A DNA stretch of 64,000 nucleotides from Certhia americana (taxonomy: Eukaryota; Chordata; Aves; Passeriformes; Certhiidae), in the NCBI GenBank assembly GCA_018697195.1, contig CM031870.1:11304849-11368848 (forward strand), in the 5' to 3' direction. Shown piece by piece: positions 62,499 to 64,000 of this stretch. The notes under the pieces are model-generated. The model ran no database searches, had not been told where the DNA came from, and worked only from the letters and a program-made list of their open reading frames with translations. Within the stretch, counting starts at the first letter, position 1. Every line of letters begins with the position of its first letter. A program made the position numbers and the translations under genes.

Positions 62499-62939
62499 TT
62501 AAGTCAGTTCCAGAAGCTACAAAAAAACAAAGTTAGTTTTAGCTGTACATTATTAGTTAAGTTTGTAGTACCATTCGATCTGTACTTACACACCAGAAAT
62601 GCTTTGAAGGGAGAAAAGAGCAGTGAGAAATTATGAATTTAATAAAAAGTACAAATTTAATACATAATTCCTTGCAATGGGAAAAATTGCAATGAGATAT
62701 TTTAAATTAAAGTGTTGTAAGTAAACACTAAGAATATTTTGGTTCTTGTTTACAATATCATTACCTAAAGAAAGGAATGTAACTCACAAAGGAAGGGGAG
62801 TTAACATTTGTTGACATTTTCCTGCTTTTACTTTTAATGTAAACTCAAAGCAATTAAATTATGTTTAAGACATTTTTGCTGTAAGTAGTCTTCATTTACA
62901 TTCCTAGAAATAATAATCCAACTATTTTATTGCATTGTT
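62499..62939. other. Non-coding sequence
   Basis: Unique AT-rich DNA. A 21-bp stretch at 62908-62928 is identical to 55220-55240. No gene is seen. Confidence 0.5.
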
Positions 62940-63070
62940 GGGAGCCCTGTAGCAACAGACCAAATATTTAGCAACAGGTCTGGTTGCCATCTCTAGGGCT
63001 GGAAACGAAAGACTTGAATCAATTTAATTGCATCAGTGTTTCTCAGCTACCATGCCAGAAATGTGTTGTT
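62940..63070. promoter_or_regulatory. Candidate conserved element with X-box-like words
   Basis: Inference. AGCAACAG occurs at 62951-62958 and 62970-62977, and GGTTGCC at 62982-62988, giving three RFX half-site-like words within 38 bp, two on one strand and one inverted. A high-complexity stretch follows with GAATCAATTTAATTGCATC near 63016-63034. It is repeat-free. RFX proteins often act at ciliary genes. No such gene is visible here. Confidence 0.25.
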
Positions 63071-64000
63071 CTTGAGTTTAAAGGGTCTATTCCTACCTCC
63101 CCCCACAGCAGTCTCTAAATAAACCTATAAATCCTTGTTCTGTAGCACATGAATTATCAGTAGCTTCAAAGTAAATGAAGACAAAAATGGTTGAATATTT
63201 AAACATGTAGCAACTCCATCCCATGATAGATCATTTCAAACCAAAATTCATTTTTTTCTTTGATATCTACTACTGCTATAAACTTCCAGTTTATCATATA
63301 ACATTACAATTTATGGTATAACCAGCTTGTGTACTGACTATAAACCCTTTGTCAATGCCACTGTAAAGACTTTATAGTCCATAAATAATAGAAGAGCGAT
63401 AGTATCTATCCTTCTTATTTTGCCCAGCACATCCAGAATATAGGACTCTAAATATGCCAGAGGATCTGCTTGTTTCACATACAACATAGGTTATGTAAAA
63501 AAACAAAAACCCTTCATTTCTCTCAGTACTTCACTTACACAAAGCCTGTTCAAACAAATAGAAAAGAAGTCACAGGTACACATGATAATTCAGGAAAAAA
63601 AGATGCACACAAGCAAAAATCAGTCTCAATTCACTGCAGCATTCATCTATGGCCAGGGACTACAAAAGATTAATTTCCTTCCTCCTCAATTATTAAAGAG
63701 AAGATGTCTCTTCTTCGTGTGCAATAATGTAGGGAGGAATTTGAGGGCAAAAGAGCTCTATATGAAGTGTGTTACCTTTTCTGTTTCTCCTTGATGCATT
63801 CATTTGGTCAAGATATTCCTTTATCTCCCAGCAGAGTAATTCCAGATGCAGCTCTGTCACACATTTGTCTTTACAGCCCACAGACTTTAATGTTATTTAG
63901 GATGGTTTTCCCTGATGTTGAAGCAGAGGGAGAACTAAGACCACTCCTTGTGTTGTATCCCTCCAAGCTGCACATGGCAAACCAGTGAGAACCTCAAAAG
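63071..64000. other. Non-coding sequence, no genes recognised
   Basis: Unique AT-rich DNA. Overlapping frames at 63470-63988 (67-73 codons) have no domain. Confidence 0.5.

Noticed and set aside
1..64000. CRISPR arrays, prokaryotic operons, riboswitches
   Set aside because: The window is vertebrate-like. No regularly spaced repeats or bacterial gene organisation were seen.

Overview
The window looks like vertebrate nuclear DNA, most probably from a passerine bird (songbird). It is AT-rich and CpG-poor, with no operons and no long open reading frames. The organism call rests on the repeats. A tRNA-Ile-derived SINE with a CR1-type tail (about 62365-62498, minus strand) has the structure of the passerine family TguSINE1. 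There are several 5'-truncated CR1 LINE fragments and two avian-type LTR copies. Much older, worn amniote repeats (MIR-type) are also present. Family names come from memory of consensus sequences, because no repeat library could be searched.

No protein-coding exon, structural RNA gene or CpG-island promoter could be supported on either strand. The longest open frames (179 codons at 5782-6321 minus, 176 at 50068-50598 plus, 174 at 12820-13344 plus) have no recognisable domain. The second and third run through repeats. The window is best read as intergenic sequence or the inside of a very large intron.

Layout: 1-7 kb is unique AT-rich DNA with a perfect 14-bp-stem inverted repeat at 2.6 kb. 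A MIR-type SINE remnant lies at 7.1 kb, and local duplications plus a CR1 scrap at 8.5-9.4 kb. At 12.6-13.5 kb a CR1 3' piece (minus sense) abuts an LTR (plus sense) that carries an AATAAA signal. An old CR1 3' end (plus sense) fills about 17.3-18.0 kb, followed by a 92-bp A-rich simple repeat. From 18.7 to 42 kb the DNA is mostly unassigned, with a few homopolymers and microduplications. Two faint amniote-repeat remnants lie at 42.8 and 47.1 kb. The most GC-rich patch, 49.8-51.0 kb, contains an internally deleted avian LTR (minus sense). A MIR head lies at 53.7 kb. A polyadenylation signal correctly spaced before a 19-nt poly(A) lies at 58.6 kb, and the SINE is at 62.4 kb.

Several unique stretches carry dense homeodomain-like, AP-1/MAF-like or X-box-like words and may be conserved non-coding elements: 4.85-5.15, 35.5-36.06, 46.4-46.6, 47.8-48.0, 49.4-49.6, 54.6-54.9 and 62.94-63.07 kb. 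Testing them needs alignment to other birds. I did not find a novel gene system. The most informative items are the SINE, the LTR with its apparent internal deletion, the adjoining CR1 and LTR at 13 kb, and the possible retrocopy 3' end at 58.6 kb.
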